64,000 nucleotides of DNA from Clostridium sp. chh4-2 (lineage in GTDB: Bacteria; Bacillota; Clostridia; Lachnospirales; Lachnospiraceae): positions 62,001 through 126,000 of the forward strand of contig NZ_PKUU01000021.1 in assembly GCF_002899675.1 (NCBI RefSeq). The letters are read 5' to 3'. The notes below the pieces were generated by a model. That model searched no databases, was not told the origin of the DNA, and saw only the letters and a list, made by a program, of their open reading frames with translations. Shown here piece after piece: positions 32,111-40,455 of this stretch (its first letter is position 1; each line of letters opens with the position of its first letter). A program made the translations under genes and the position numbers.

Positions 32111-33976
32111 TTATACTTCTTTGTAATCTCCGTCAACTACATTATCATCGCCAGGCGCACTTCCCTGAGCGCTTCCCATGTCAGGACCTGCGCCCTGAGC
32201 ACCGGCTGCTCCCTGTGCAGCTTCGTAAACTTTAGCAAATAATGCCTGAGCACTTGCCATCAGTTTTTCTTTTCCGGCTTTGATATCTTCGATCTGAGCA
32301 TCTGTCATCTGATCGATTGGAGCGCGGTTGATCGCTTCTTTCAGTGCGCTTAAATCAGCTTCTACAGCAGCTTTATCATTGGCATCAATCTTGTCGCCTA
32401 CTTCTTCAAGAGCTTTCTCTGTCTGGAATACCATGGAGTCAGCGTCATTTCTTGCATCAATACCTTCTTTTCTCTTCTTATCCTGTGCTTCAAATTCAGC
32501 AGCTTCTCTTACAGCTTTATCGATATCGTCATCGGACATGTTGGAGCCGGATGTGATGGTGATATGCTGTTCTTTACCTGTTCCAAGATCCTTAGCGGAT
32601 ACATTAACAATACCGTTGGCATCGATATCAAATGTAACTTCGATCTGAGGAACACCTCTTCTTGCTGGCGGAATACCGTCCAGACGGAACTGGCCTAACG
32701 TCTTGTTATCTCTTGCAAACTGTCTTTCACCCTGTACAACATGGATATCAACGGCTGTCTGGTTGTCAGCTGCAGTTGAGAAGATCTGGCTCTTCTTGGT
32801 CGGGATTGTGGTATTTCTCTCAATCAGTCTTGTGGCTACGCCGCCCATGGTTTCAATTGACAGGGAAAGTGGGGTTACATCCAGAAGAAGGATGTCGCCT
32901 GCGCCTGCATCGCCTGCTAATTTACCGCCCTGAATAGCTGCGCCGATAGCAACGCATTCGTCTGGGTTCAGGGTCTTGGATGGTTCCTGGCCGGTTAACT
33001 GTTTTACTTTTTCCTGTGCGGCGATCATACGTGTGGAACCGCCGACTAACAATACTTTGCCTAATTCGGAAGCTGTCATTCCTGCATCTTTTAATGCATT
33101 CTGTACCGGAACTGCAGTTCTTTCGATCAGGTCATGGGTTAATTCATCAAATTTTGCTCTTGTCAGGTTCATATCCAGATGTTTCGGACCTTCTGAAGTA
33201 GCTGTGATGAATGGAAGGTTAATATTGGTTGTAGTAGCAGTGGATAATTCCTTTTTCGCCTTTTCTGCTGCTTCTTTTAATCTCTGAAGAGCCATCTTGT
33301 CGGCAGATAAGTCTACGCCTTCTGCTTTCTTAAATTCATCAGTCATCCACTGTGTAATTCTTGCGTCGAAATCATCTCCGCCCAGTCTGTTGTCACCGGA
33401 AGTAGCCAATACTTCGATAACGCCGTCACCGATCTCGATGATGGAAACGTCAAATGTACCGCCGCCTAAGTCGTATACCATGATCTTCTGTTCTTTTTCA
33501 TTATCCAGACCATAAGCAAGAGCTGCTGCAGTCGGCTCGTTGATGATACGTTTTACTTCAAGACCTGCAATCTTACCAGCGTCTTTGGTTGCCTGACGCT
33601 GAGCATCGTTGAAATATGCAGGAACTGTGATAACTGCTTCTGTTACTTTCTCGCCCAGGTAGCTTTCAGCGTCCGCTTTTAACTTCTGAAGAATCATAGC
33701 TGAAATTTCCTGTGGTGTGTATTTCTTATCGTCGATGGTTACTCTGTAATCGGTACCCATATGTCTCTTGATGGAAGAGATTGTCTTGTCTGCATTGGTA
33801 ACTGCCTGACGTTTTGCAGGTTCACCCACTAATCTTTCGCCTGACTTTGTAAATGCTACAACAGACGGTGTGGTTCTGACACCTTCTGTATTGGCGATAA
33901 CAACTGGTTTACCGCCTTCCATAACTGCTACACAGCTGTTAGTTGTTCCTAAATCGATTCCTATAATTTTGCCCAT
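32111..33976 (-). CDS. dnaK: Chaperone DnaK (Hsp70)
   Basis: 621 residues, normal for Gram-positive DnaK. The ATPase domain begins IIGIDLGTTNSCVAVMEGG and includes NEPTAAALAYG and DLGGGTFDVSI. The substrate-binding domain follows (DVTPLSLSIETMGG, GIPPARRGVPQIEVTFDIDA), then a helical lid and a Gly/Ala-rich tail ending DGDYKEV. It binds exposed hydrophobic segments of proteins in an ATP-controlled cycle with DnaJ and GrpE. It lies between grpE (59 nt) and dnaJ. Confidence 0.98.
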   Translation of the reverse strand: MGKIIGIDLGTTNSCVAVMEGGKPVVIANTEGVRTTPSVVAFTKSGERLVGEPAKRQAVTNADKTISSIKRHMGTDYRVTIDDKKYTPQEISAMILQKLKADAESYLGEKVTEAVITVPAYFNDAQRQATKDAGKIAGLEVKRIINEPTAAALAYGLDNEKEQKIMVYDLGGGTFDVSIIEIGDGVIEVLATSGDNRLGGDDFDARITQWMTDEFKKAEGVDLSADKMALQRLKEAAEKAKKELSTATTTNINLPFITATSEGPKHLDMNLTRAKFDELTHDLIERTAVPVQNALKDAGMTASELGKVLLVGGSTRMIAAQEKVKQLTGQEPSKTLNPDECVAIGAAIQGGKLAGDAGAGDILLLDVTPLSLSIETMGGVATRLIERNTTIPTKKSQIFSTAADNQTAVDIHVVQGERQFARDNKTLGQFRLDGIPPARRGVPQIEVTFDIDANGIVNVSAKDLGTGKEQHITITSGSNMSDDDIDKAVREAAEFEAQDKKRKEGIDARNDADSMVFQTEKALEEVGDKIDANDKAAVEADLSALKEAINRAPIDQMTDAQIEDIKAGKEKLMASAQALFAKVYEAAQGAAGAQGAGPDMGSAQGSAPGDDNVVDGDYKEV

Positions 33977-34035
33977 AGCTTTTTCCTCCTGATATTTATA
34001 CTAAATGTTTGAATTGTCATTGCCTTTACTGCCGC

Positions 34036-34659
34036 TTAATTGGCTACCTGTACCATACTGTGACGCACTACGGTGTCTCTGTACATATAGCCCTTCTGAA
34101 GTTCCTGGGCTACCACATTCTCTCCCAGTGATTCATCTTCAATATGCATTACCGCATTATGGAAATTAGGATCAAATGGCTGGCCTACCGCTTCGATCGG
34201 TTTCACGCCCGCTTCGTCCAGAGCTTTCATAAGCTGCTTATATATCTTCTCCATGCCTTCCGCCACAGGGCCGCCCTTTTCCGCTTCCGGCACAGAGGCT
34301 AAGCCTCGTTCAAAGTTATCCACAACCGGCAGAATCCGTTCAACCATGTCACGGGCGCCGATCTCATACATCGCCGACTTCTCTTTTTCCGTCCGTTTAC
34401 GGAAATTATCAAATTCAGCCATCGTCCGCTTTACGCGGTCTGTCAAATCTTCAATCTGAGCATCTCTCGGATCTTTTTTCTCTTTTTTCTTTCCGAAAAA
34501 GCCTTTCTTTACCGCCTCTTCGGCTTCAGCCGCACGTTCTGTTTCCTCTGCGTCTGCCTGAGCATTCTCAGCTTCAGCTGTTTCTTCTAAGTTATCCTGA
34601 GCTGCGGTTTCTTCTTTCATTTCATCCTGTTTTATCTCTTCACTATTCACGCCTGTCAT
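34036..34659 (-). CDS. grpE: Nucleotide exchange factor GrpE
   Basis: 207 residues. An acidic, Glu/Ala-rich N-terminal tail (about 1-70) precedes a long coiled coil (IEDLTDRVKRTMAEFDNFRKRT) and the beta-domain with the conserved FDPNFHNAVMHIED stretch. It releases ADP from DnaK. It is 11 nt downstream of hrcA on the same strand, and GTGA overlaps near the ATG suggest tight coupling. The long acidic tail is common in Clostridia. Confidence 0.97.
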   Translation of the reverse strand: MTGVNSEEIKQDEMKEETAAQDNLEETAEAENAQADAEETERAAEAEEAVKKGFFGKKKEKKDPRDAQIEDLTDRVKRTMAEFDNFRKRTEKEKSAMYEIGARDMVERILPVVDNFERGLASVPEAEKGGPVAEGMEKIYKQLMKALDEAGVKPIEAVGQPFDPNFHNAVMHIEDESLGENVVAQELQKGYMYRDTVVRHSMVQVAN

Positions 34660-34670
34660 TCACCTTTCAT

Positions 34671-35702
34671 CTATTCTTCTTTATGGAAGATTACATCCAG
34701 CTGAGTCATCAGCGTTCGCAAAGTTCCCAATACCTTTTCGTAATCCATGCGCTTAGGTCCGATAATTCCTATCGTTCCCTGAAGACCTTTTCCCAGGTCA
34801 TAATTGGCGGTTACAACACTGCAGTCCTTCATGGTCTGTATCTGAGTCTCATCTCCGATATAAACCTGAATATCCGCATTATCACTGTTGGAATTCACAT
34901 CTGAGATCAATTCCTGTAAAAGTTCTTTCTGTTCCAGTGTGCTGATTAACTGGCTGGCTTTTTCTCCGTCGCTTAACTCCGGATATTTAAAAATGTTGGT
35001 GGTGCCGCTGGTATAGATCTGAAGATCCTCATCCGCTACAATGGCGGCTGCGATCTCATTGAGCACCAGATCGACCACTTCCCTGTGCATGCCTGCCTGT
35101 TCCTTCAGCCGTGTAATCACCGCTAAGTTGATCTCTTCCACTGTCAGACCATTCAAATTAGTGTTCAGCAGAATATTCAGATTCAGAACTTCTTCATCCG
35201 TCACTTCCACGCTGACCGGAACAATGGTGTTCTTGATAATGTTGCCTTCCACAACGACCACGACCAGAAGCTTTCTTAAATCAACTCTGGAAAGCTGGAT
35301 GAACTTCAGCTTGTTCTGATGGTAATTGGGACCGGTTATCATCGCCGCATAGTTCGTATCTTTTGCCAGTATCTGTGCCAGCTGCTTCAGCACAAGTTCC
35401 ACCCGGTCAACTCTCTGCAGCATCAGTTCCTTGAACTCCGCCACTTCGTTGTCCTTCTCTTCCATGATCTGATCCACATAGAAGCGGTATCCCTTATCTG
35501 AAGGAATCCTTCCGGCTGAAGTATGAGGCTGAATGATATAGCCCATATCCTCCAAATCCGACATCTCATTACGGATGGTGGCTGAACTCCACTTCTGTTC
35601 AGTGAACTTGGATATGGTTCTGGATCCAACCGGCTCACCTGTATCCAGATAAGTTTTTATGATAGCTTTCAATATAATCATCTTACGCTCATCCAAATCC
35701 AT
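34671..35702 (-). CDS. hrcA: Heat-inducible transcription repressor HrcA
   Basis: 343 residues. The N-terminal winged helix-turn-helix contains GEPVGSRTISK and SSATIRNEMSDLEDMGYI, the standard HrcA recognition region. The central GAF-like domain and the C-terminal KRMDYEKVLGTLRTLMTQLD segment complete the family layout. It represses the operon by binding CIRCE, which is present 27 nt upstream of its own start, so the operon is self-regulated and derepressed by heat when GroEL is occupied. Confidence 0.98.
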   Translation of the reverse strand: MDLDERKMIILKAIIKTYLDTGEPVGSRTISKFTEQKWSSATIRNEMSDLEDMGYIIQPHTSAGRIPSDKGYRFYVDQIMEEKDNEVAEFKELMLQRVDRVELVLKQLAQILAKDTNYAAMITGPNYHQNKLKFIQLSRVDLRKLLVVVVVEGNIIKNTIVPVSVEVTDEEVLNLNILLNTNLNGLTVEEINLAVITRLKEQAGMHREVVDLVLNEIAAAIVADEDLQIYTSGTTNIFKYPELSDGEKASQLISTLEQKELLQELISDVNSNSDNADIQVYIGDETQIQTMKDCSVVTANYDLGKGLQGTIGIIGPKRMDYEKVLGTLRTLMTQLDVIFHKEE

Positions 35703-35729
35703 ATCGTTTCGCCTCCCATCTTTTTGTTA

Positions 35730-35756
35730 TTAGCACTCCCAATCATTGAGTGCTAA
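35730..35756. promoter_or_regulatory. CIRCE operator
   Basis: TTAGCACTC and GAGTGCTAA are perfect inverted repeats 9 nt apart, the exact CIRCE consensus. It lies between the promoter and the hrcA start. Confidence 0.98.
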
Positions 35757-35769
35757 CAACCATGTACTT

Positions 35770-35798
35770 AATATAATCCTTTCATATGCGTTTGTCAA
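35770..35798 (-). promoter_or_regulatory. Sigma-A promoter of the hrcA-grpE-dnaK-dnaJ operon
   Basis: On the minus strand TTGACA (35798-35793) and TATATT (35775-35770) are separated by 17 nt. The start point falls next to CIRCE, as expected for HrcA repression. Confidence 0.88.
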
Positions 35799-35870
35799 CA
35801 CTTTTTTAAAAATATATTCTCTGTTTTCAATACGTTTTCAATACTTTTAAGCAGTTATTACGATCTTAAC

Positions 35871-35898
35871 TTGACATTTAACAATTATGTAATATAAT
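35871..35898 (+). promoter_or_regulatory. Promoter of the first 3D-domain gene
   Basis: TTGACA (35871-35876) and TATAAT (35893-35898) are 16 nt apart. A start near 35,905 excludes the longer reading frame beginning at 35,897 and supports the ATG at 35,942. Confidence 0.8.
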
Positions 35899-35941
35899 GG
35901 TAATTGATCCACCCAAACAATTTATTTGCGAGGTAAATCAT

Positions 35942-36433
35942 ATGATAAAGAATTTAATATACCGATTGAGAATGACCGTACTGATCTGCGTGTTCGGCAT
36001 CCTGCTTTCCTTTCCGGCCATGGCCGCCAAAACGATTGATGTGAAAGTAGCTGACACAGCGGATATGCAGGAAAGTGATACAGAACAATCCGGCCCCGGC
36101 GTTCCGGCCGAAGAAAAGATTGAAGAACCCGAAGCTCCTAAGGCAGGCGATTCTCTTGGAACTTTTACCACCAGCGGCTACTGCAACTGTGAAAAATGTT
36201 CCAAAGGCCACAATCTCACCTATGCAGGAACGGTTCCTAAGGCAGGACATACAATTTCAGCAGATTTAGACTTGATTCCCCTTGGCACAAAAGTACTGAT
36301 TAATGGTACTGAATATACAGTTGAAGACAAAGGCAGCGGTGTAAACGGCAGAATGATCGATATTTACTATGATAATCATGATGATGCATGGAACCACGGC
36401 TTACAGACAGCAGAAGTTTTTTTAGCAGAATAA
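35942..36433 (+). CDS. Secreted 3D-domain protein (small)
   Basis: 163 residues from ATG 35942 (GAGG 8 nt upstream). A signal peptide covers about 1-31 (ending PAMAAK), then an acidic/Pro-rich linker, then a 3D domain (about 75-163). The domain has the paired cysteines of GYCNCEKCSKGH, SADLDLIPLGTKVLING and the catalytic-type aspartates in VEDKGSGVNGRMIDIYYD. 3D domains share the fold of MltA-type lytic transglycosylases and Sps/YuiC proteins, so a role in peptidoglycan cleavage is likely (family knowledge). A terminator follows directly. Confidence 0.88.
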   Translation: MIKNLIYRLRMTVLICVFGILLSFPAMAAKTIDVKVADTADMQESDTEQSGPGVPAEEKIEEPEAPKAGDSLGTFTTSGYCNCEKCSKGHNLTYAGTVPKAGHTISADLDLIPLGTKVLINGTEYTVEDKGSGVNGRMIDIYYDNHDDAWNHGLQTAEVFLAE

Positions 36434-36441
36434 CAAAAGAT

Positions 36442-36478
36442 AAAGGATGCAGAAGCAGCGGCTTTTGCATCCTTTTTT
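36442..36478 (+). terminator. Intrinsic terminator after the first 3D gene
   Basis: AAAGGATGCA and TGCATCCTTT form a stem followed by a T run. It separates the two 3D genes into independent units. Confidence 0.88.
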
Positions 36479-36522
36479 GTTCCCCGAAAATCGGGAAAAA
36501 TGGAAAAAATATCCATTTTCCT

Positions 36523-36550
36523 TGACAAATCGTAATTTTTGTGTAGAATA
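36523..36550 (+). promoter_or_regulatory. Promoter of the second 3D-domain gene
   Basis: TTGACA (36523-36528) and TAGAAT (36545-36550) are 16 nt apart, followed by a leader of about 70 nt to the ATG at 36626. Confidence 0.75.
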
Positions 36551-36625
36551 AGTACTTGTGTCAGTTGTTACAGAATTATTACATTTGTTATAATTTCTTA
36601 ACAAAGCAGCAGAAAGGATTTATTT

Positions 36626-37336
36626 ATGAAAGAAAAAAAATTGTTAGTGGCTTTAATTATGGCAGCAGTGATGACGCTCCTCGGAGGCTTCACAGCATTT
36701 GCTTCCACTTATTCAGGCCGGCTGGACAGTGTAACTCAGGACAAAATAACAGGATGGGCTTGGGACAGCGCAGACCCTGCATCTTATGCAGTTGCCAGAG
36801 TCGTCATCCGCAATCAAAATACACAGGAAATTGTTCAGGATACTACCGTTGTTGCTTCCAACTACCGGGAAGACTTAGCCGCTTCCGGCAAAGGGAACGG
36901 AACACACGGATTTGAAGTGCCTGTCGACTGGAGCCAGTATGAAGACGGCGTTTACAGCGTTCAGGCCTACATCGGAGACCAGGAATTCGACAATACCATC
37001 TCCTATAATACCGGAACAGCCGCACAGGAAGTATCCGGAGGCAGTTTCCGTTCCTTAGGAGTGTTTAAAACAACCGCTTACTGCCCATGCGCCAGATGTT
37101 CCGAAGGCTGGGGAAGAAGAACTTCAACCGGAGCGGTAGCAACTTCCGATCACACAATCGCAGTTGATCCAAGGGTCATCCCATACGGAGCAAAGGTTAT
37201 GATCAACGGCACGATCTATACGGCCGAAGACAGAGGCGGCGGCGTCAGAGGACACCATATCGATATCTTCTTTAACACCCACGGTGAAACCACTCAGTAC
37301 GGAACACGAAACGTTGAAGTTTTCTTAGTCCAGTAA
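36626..37336 (+). CDS. Secreted 3D-domain protein with an N-terminal Ig-like module
   Basis: 236 residues. Signal peptide about 1-26 (GGFTAFAS). Residues about 28-125 form a beta-rich module (SGRLDSVTQDKITGWAWD ... VPVDWSQYEDGVYSVQAYIG) that may bind cell-wall sugars. A 3D domain (about 140-236) has cysteines in TAYCPCARCSEG, HTIAVDPRVIPYGAKVMING and the AEDRGGGVRGHHIDIFF aspartates. It is a paralogue of the preceding gene, separated by its own promoter and terminator. Its last 12 nt overlap the 3' end of convergent hemW, and its terminator lies within hemW. Confidence 0.88.
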   Translation: MKEKKLLVALIMAAVMTLLGGFTAFASTYSGRLDSVTQDKITGWAWDSADPASYAVARVVIRNQNTQEIVQDTTVVASNYREDLAASGKGNGTHGFEVPVDWSQYEDGVYSVQAYIGDQEFDNTISYNTGTAAQEVSGGSFRSLGVFKTTAYCPCARCSEGWGRRTSTGAVATSDHTIAVDPRVIPYGAKVMINGTIYTAEDRGGGVRGHHIDIFFNTHGETTQYGTRNVEVFLVQ

Positions 37337-38494
37337 AAACTGGCTCAACACATAATTGCTGACATCAATGCCCTTCTCCGTTAAACGGATCGAAGGGCTT
37401 TTTATTTCTAAAAGACCTTGTTCCGCCAGCTTCTCTATCACATCTTTGTAAACATTCCACATGTTCTGGCCGAAACGGCCCACAAATTCGCTTCCGGACA
37501 CGCCGTCCATCATCCTCAGCCCCAGAAACATGAATTCTTCCATCTTTTCCTGCAGGCTTAAAATTTCCAATTCCTGACAGAGATTTTCTTCGTCGGGACA
37601 GCGGTCCAAATACGTCTTCAGATCACTTTCATTGCAGAACCGTTCTCCCTTTATATAAGAAGAAGAACCCAGTCCAAGCCCCAGATACTCCACGCCTGTC
37701 CAGTATCCGATATTATGCCTGCATTCATATCCCGGCTTCGCATAATTGGATATCTCGTACCGCTCATATCCATGCTGCTTCAAAATCTCCTTCGTCTTAT
37801 AATACATCCACCGCTCCAGCTCTTCATCGGGCAGAGGACAGCGGTTATATTCCAAAGGATTGGCTTTTGGACCGTAATAGGTGTAAAATGGGGTTCCCTC
37901 TTCAATAATCAGGCTGTAGGCCGATATATGTTCCGGTTTCAGCATCAGCACTTTCTTCAGCGTCTTTTCCCAGGAAGCGCAGGTCTGTCCCGGCAGCGCC
38001 GACATCAGATCCACATTCACGTTGGTAAATCCGGCGATTCTCACTCTCTGGTAACTTTTCAGAAATTCTTCGTAGGTGTGGATTCTTCCCAAAGACCTAA
38101 GTTCGTCATTATCGGCCGATTGAAGCCCCAGGCTGATCCGGTTGATCCCCGCCCTGCGGTACGCATCCAGTTTCAGGCTGTCCACCGTCCCGGGATTCAC
38201 CTCGATGGTGATCTCAGCATCCTCTTCCACCTCAAAGCCCTGCCGGATGGCATCCATGACCGCCTCCATATATTCCGCCCTTAATATAGAAGGAGTGCCT
38301 CCCCCTATAAAAATGGTTGAAACCATATAATCCCGGTATCTGGCACTCTGAAGCTGAATCTCTTCTATTAACTTGTCCGTATACTGCCTATGCACTCCCT
38401 CCGGCGCCACGCCGGACAAAAAATCACAGTACTCACACTTGCGGGCGCAAAAAGGAATATGCACATATAATTCTAATTTTTCTCTATTCTTCAT
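37325..38494 (-). CDS. hemW: Radical SAM heme chaperone HemW
   Basis: 389 residues. The radical-SAM cluster motif is CARKCEYCDF (CxxxCxxC) at about residues 17-24, after VHIPF; GGGTPSIL and NPGTVD follow. The C-terminal HemW domain contains YEISNYAKPGYECRHNIGYW, the phrase that marks HemW/HemN-like proteins. Family members bind and transfer heme rather than oxidise coproporphyrinogen; older annotations call it oxygen-independent coproporphyrinogen III oxidase. Its start overlaps the end of lepA by 11 nt, a common lepA-hemW pairing. Confidence 0.93.
   Translation of the reverse strand: MKNREKLELYVHIPFCARKCEYCDFLSGVAPEGVHRQYTDKLIEEIQLQSARYRDYMVSTIFIGGGTPSILRAEYMEAVMDAIRQGFEVEEDAEITIEVNPGTVDSLKLDAYRRAGINRISLGLQSADNDELRSLGRIHTYEEFLKSYQRVRIAGFTNVNVDLMSALPGQTCASWEKTLKKVLMLKPEHISAYSLIIEEGTPFYTYYGPKANPLEYNRCPLPDEELERWMYYKTKEILKQHGYERYEISNYAKPGYECRHNIGYWTGVEYLGLGLGSSSYIKGERFCNESDLKTYLDRCPDEENLCQELEILSLQEKMEEFMFLGLRMMDGVSGSEFVGRFGQNMWNVYKDVIEKLAEQGLLEIKSPSIRLTEKGIDVSNYVLSQFLLD
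37370..37407 (+). terminator. Rightward terminator embedded in the hemW coding sequence
   Basis: GCCCTTCTCCG and CGGATCGAAGGGC form an 11-bp stem with a 2-nt bulge, followed by CTTTTTATTT. It lies 34 nt after the stop of the second 3D gene while also encoding hemW residues near IRLTEKG on the other strand. Confidence 0.7.
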
Positions 38495-40298
38495 CTAATT
38501 TCAACACACTCATAAATGCTTTCTGCGGGATCTCCACATTGCCGATCTGGCGCATACGCTTCTTACCTTCCTTCTGCTTCTCCAACAGCTTTCTCTTTCT
38601 GGAGATATCGCCGCCGTAGCATTTTGCAAGAACGTCTTTACGCATGGCTTTAACCGTCTCTCTGGCAATGATCTTGCTTCCCACCGCTGCCTGAATCGGT
38701 ATCTCAAACAAATGTCTCGGAATTTCTTCTTTCAGCTTTTCACACATCTTGCGTCCCCGCTCATAGGCGGATTCGGCATGTACAATAAAGGACAGCGCGT
38801 CCACTTCTTCTTTATTGATCAGGATATCCAGTTTTACAAGTTCGGACTGCTCATATCCCTTTAATTCATAATCAAAGGACGCGTATCCTCTGGAACGGGA
38901 CTTGAGAGCGTCGAAGAAATCGTAAATGATCTCATTTAACGGCAGCTCGTATTTTAACAGCGCCCTTGTCTCCTCCATATACTCCATTCCCAGATAAACG
39001 CCGCGGCGTTCCTGGCAGAGGGTCATGATCGCGCCTACAAATTCTGTGGTCACCATGATCTCAGCGGTGACGATAGGCTCTTCCATATATTCAATCTCGG
39101 AAGGGTCCGGAAGATTGGACGGATTGGTCAGCTCCATCATCTCTCCATTTTTCTTATGAACCCGGTAGATAACGCCGGGAGCCGTGGTCACCAGATCCAG
39201 GTTGTATTCTCTCTCCAGCCTTTCCTGAATGATCTCCAAGTGAAGCAGTCCCAAAAATCCGCAGCGGAATCCGAATCCCAAAGCGATGGATGTCTCGGCT
39301 TCGAAGAACAGGGACGCGTCATTTAATTGTAGTTTTTCCAGAGCATCTCTCAAATCATTGTATTTGGCTCCGTCGGCCGGATACAGGCCGCAGTAAACCA
39401 TGGAAGTCACTTTTTTGTAACCGGGAAGCGGATGTTCGCAAGGGCGTTCGCTGTTGGTAATCGTGTCGCCTACAGACGTATCCTTCACATTCTTAATGCT
39501 GGCTGTGATATAGCCAACCATACCTGCGCTCAGCTCTTCACACGGAAGGAACTGCCCTGCTCCGAAATATCCCACCTCCACAACTTCTGCAGTTGCTCCG
39601 GTTGCCATCATCTTGATCGGAGTCCCTTTTTTCACCCTGCCCTCTTTAATCCGGCAGAATACGATAACCCCCTTATAGGAATCATATAAGGAGTCGAAAA
39701 TCAGCGCCTGCAGCGGCGCTTCAGGATCACCGTCCGGCGCCGGAATCTTCTTCACAATCGCCTCTAAAACTTCTTCAATGTTCACCCCGGTCTTTGCCGA
39801 TATCCTGGGCGCGTCGTGCGCCTCAATTCCGATCACATCTTCGATCTCCGCTGCAACGCGGTCAGGATCGGCGCTTGGAAGGTCGATCTTATTGATCACC
39901 GGAAATACGTCCAGATCGTGATCCAGGGCCAGATAGACGTTAGCCAGCGTCTGCGCCTCGATTCCCTGAGCCGCATCCACCACCAGGATCGCTCCGTCAC
40001 AGGCCGCAAGGCTTCTGGACACTTCATAGTTAAAATCCACGTGTCCAGGCGTGTCAATCAGGTTGAATATATATTCTTCCCCGTCCTCTGCCTGATACAC
40101 GGTGCGGACTGTCTGGGCCTTGATGGTAATGCCCCTCTCCCGCTCCAGTTCCATATTATCCAGTACCTGAGACTGCATCTCTCTGCTGGTTAACAGTCCG
40201 GTCTTTTCTATAATCCTGTCTGCAAGGGTTGACTTACCGTGATCGATGTGTGCGATAATACAGAAATTCCTAATTTTGCTTTGGTCAACAGTTGCCAT
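38484..40298 (-). CDS. lepA: Elongation factor 4 (LepA) GTPase
   Basis: 604 residues, the standard length. G motifs: AHIDHGKST (G1), DTPGH (G3), NKIDLPSADP (G4). The EF-G-like domains II, III and V follow, and the LepA-specific C-terminal domain ends with VLAKCYGGDISRKRKLLEKQ. It acts on stalled or mistranslocated ribosomes. First gene of the lepA-hemW pair. The 157-nt gap to spoIIP shows a small hairpin (CTGGT/ACCAG) and no clear riboswitch. Confidence 0.98.
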   Translation of the reverse strand: MATVDQSKIRNFCIIAHIDHGKSTLADRIIEKTGLLTSREMQSQVLDNMELERERGITIKAQTVRTVYQAEDGEEYIFNLIDTPGHVDFNYEVSRSLAACDGAILVVDAAQGIEAQTLANVYLALDHDLDVFPVINKIDLPSADPDRVAAEIEDVIGIEAHDAPRISAKTGVNIEEVLEAIVKKIPAPDGDPEAPLQALIFDSLYDSYKGVIVFCRIKEGRVKKGTPIKMMATGATAEVVEVGYFGAGQFLPCEELSAGMVGYITASIKNVKDTSVGDTITNSERPCEHPLPGYKKVTSMVYCGLYPADGAKYNDLRDALEKLQLNDASLFFEAETSIALGFGFRCGFLGLLHLEIIQERLEREYNLDLVTTAPGVIYRVHKKNGEMMELTNPSNLPDPSEIEYMEEPIVTAEIMVTTEFVGAIMTLCQERRGVYLGMEYMEETRALLKYELPLNEIIYDFFDALKSRSRGYASFDYELKGYEQSELVKLDILINKEEVDALSFIVHAESAYERGRKMCEKLKEEIPRHLFEIPIQAAVGSKIIARETVKAMRKDVLAKCYGGDISRKRKLLEKQKEGKKRMRQIGNVEIPQKAFMSVLKLDEE

Positions 40299-40455
40299 AA
40301 TATTCCTCTCTTCTTCTGGTCTTACCAGAGTACAAATGTATACAAATGCGCCGCCTGCGTACCCGCACGGGACGGTACATCATGCCGTTTTGGCATTCTT
40401 TTTCTCTTGCTGCCCGGCAAACTGCCGCAGCTGTCTATAAAAATATATCATTTTT

